The position numbers were made by a program, and so were the translations under genes. Positions 63,360 to 64,000 of a DNA stretch of 64,000 nt are shown here, one piece after another. The notes beneath the pieces are model-generated. The model did not search any database and had not been told where the DNA came from. It saw only the letters and a program-made list of their open reading frames with translations. The stretch is from NCBI GenBank assembly GCA_024180945.1, contig JAKSGN010000010.1, forward strand, positions 62,001-126,000. Reading direction: 5' to 3'. The DNA comes from Macrophomina tecta. Lineage: Eukaryota > Ascomycota > Dothideomycetes > Botryosphaeriales > Botryosphaeriaceae. The stretch's first letter is position 1. Every line of letters begins with the position of its first letter.

Positions 63360-64000
63360 GTGTAGGACATCAGCACATGCCCAAAATTCGCTCCTCCCAA
63401 ATTTCGTCATGGCTAGTATCTCGGCCGAGCTCTGGGCGTATTGTTTCCGGGTACTTCGGCATTCCCAAATGATTCTCCGAAGAGATGCATTCCCAACAAA
63501 AGAGTACTCGGCTCTAATGCACCCGCTTTAACGCCGATAGCTAGCTAATCAGAGGCATAGTAATGGGTAGGCCTCTGCTTCTCGCCGCTGACTCTGTGAG
63601 TGGGAGTGTTGAGACCTTACATGCGAGCAGGGGAGGCTTCGGGAAGATTTAAACTAGAGTGACGACGCCCCGCAGAATTCTCCATATGTGAAGGGCTGCG
63701 TACGCGTTTGGCGACGTAATTTTTTTTTTTGTGAACGGAAAGGATTTTCGTAGGAGATCAGAATCCTATCTATCGATGAAAGTATACCATGTTGTGCCCC
63801 GGTATAGCGCAAAGACCCGATCAGTTACTAATCGAGCCGATTAGTTACTAAAAGCCAACGATTAGTGCAATTGCGCTATTCCGGAGGATTAGGGACTAAT
63901 TGCCACCCCTGTGTAACATTACATAAGTAATCTTTTAGTGCAAATTGTCCACCCCGGTAAACACCCCACCGGCTGGTGCGGAAAGCGACGATGTCGGATC
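63360..64000. other. Intergenic end of window
   Basis: Contains a T-run at about 63720 and a near-palindrome around 63825-63850 (TTACTAATCG...CGATTAGTTA) with further GATTAG/ACTAAT motifs to 63900, possibly a MITE end. No gene. Confidence 0.35.

Noticed and set aside
1..64000. CRISPR arrays, bacterial operons, Shine-Dalgarno sites, rRNA genes, telomeric repeats
   Set aside because: None seen; spliceosomal introns and element types show nuclear fungal DNA.

Overview
The window is filamentous-ascomycete (Pezizomycotina-type) nuclear DNA. Genes are split by short introns (about 40-100 bp) with GT...AG ends and CTGAC/CTAAC-like branch sites. The conserved host genes (casein kinase I, sterol C-5 desaturase, F-box proteins, a proline/serine-rich ascomycete protein, a short coiled-coil protein, a CBM52-like secreted protein) and the transposon families (Tad1-like LINE, Fot1/pogo, Tc1/mariner, hAT, chromodomain gypsy) are all typical of this group. 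I infer an accessory, repeat-rich chromosome region. I cannot name the species.

Layout. 1-13.9 kb holds sparse host genes: an AT-hook protein, a divergent casein kinase I, a two-exon F-box protein and an unknown 218-aa protein. Between them lie a LINE 3' fragment, a CAGT-ended MITE, and a dead Fot1/pogo element with perfect 58-bp inverted repeats. 14.3-22.1 kb is a complete gypsy element on the minus strand. It has matching 442-bp LTRs, a CCGCC target duplication, intact gag and pol, and a -1 frameshift site. It also carries a spliced plus-strand gene, antisense to the pol tail, that encodes a Zn2Cys6-spaced cysteine cluster followed by a coiled coil. 24.0-26.3 kb is a three-exon unknown gene of 686 aa. 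27.4-38.4 kb is a stack of transposons: LINE ORF1 plus the ORF2 start, a pogo transposase, a broken mariner, a second LINE, a dispersed repeat, a MITE and another pogo.

38.4-43.1 kb carries a three-exon unknown gene, a Zn2Cys6 fragment and a frame-broken F-box-like gene. 43.1-46.4 kb is mostly empty. 46.4-47.5 kb is a sterol C-5 desaturase with a stop just before its conserved C-terminus. 48.1-52.6 kb is a conserved ascomycete gene split by an apparently intact hAT element with an 8-bp target duplication. 52.8-53.6 kb is the inverted second copy of the 35.6-36.35 kb repeat. 54.3-55.2 kb holds a remnant ORF, a short coiled-coil gene with an internal stop, and a degenerate inverted copy of its first exon. 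From 55.2 kb to the end the DNA is mostly non-coding, with a mariner fragment, a LINE tail fragment and a small secreted cysteine-rich protein at 62.9-63.2 kb.

The strongest candidate for something undescribed is the antisense Zn2Cys6/coiled-coil gene inside the gypsy element. Its promoter would lie in or near the 3' LTR and it has its own spliceosomal intron. By analogy with antisense genes of some retroviruses, it could be a regulator made by the element.
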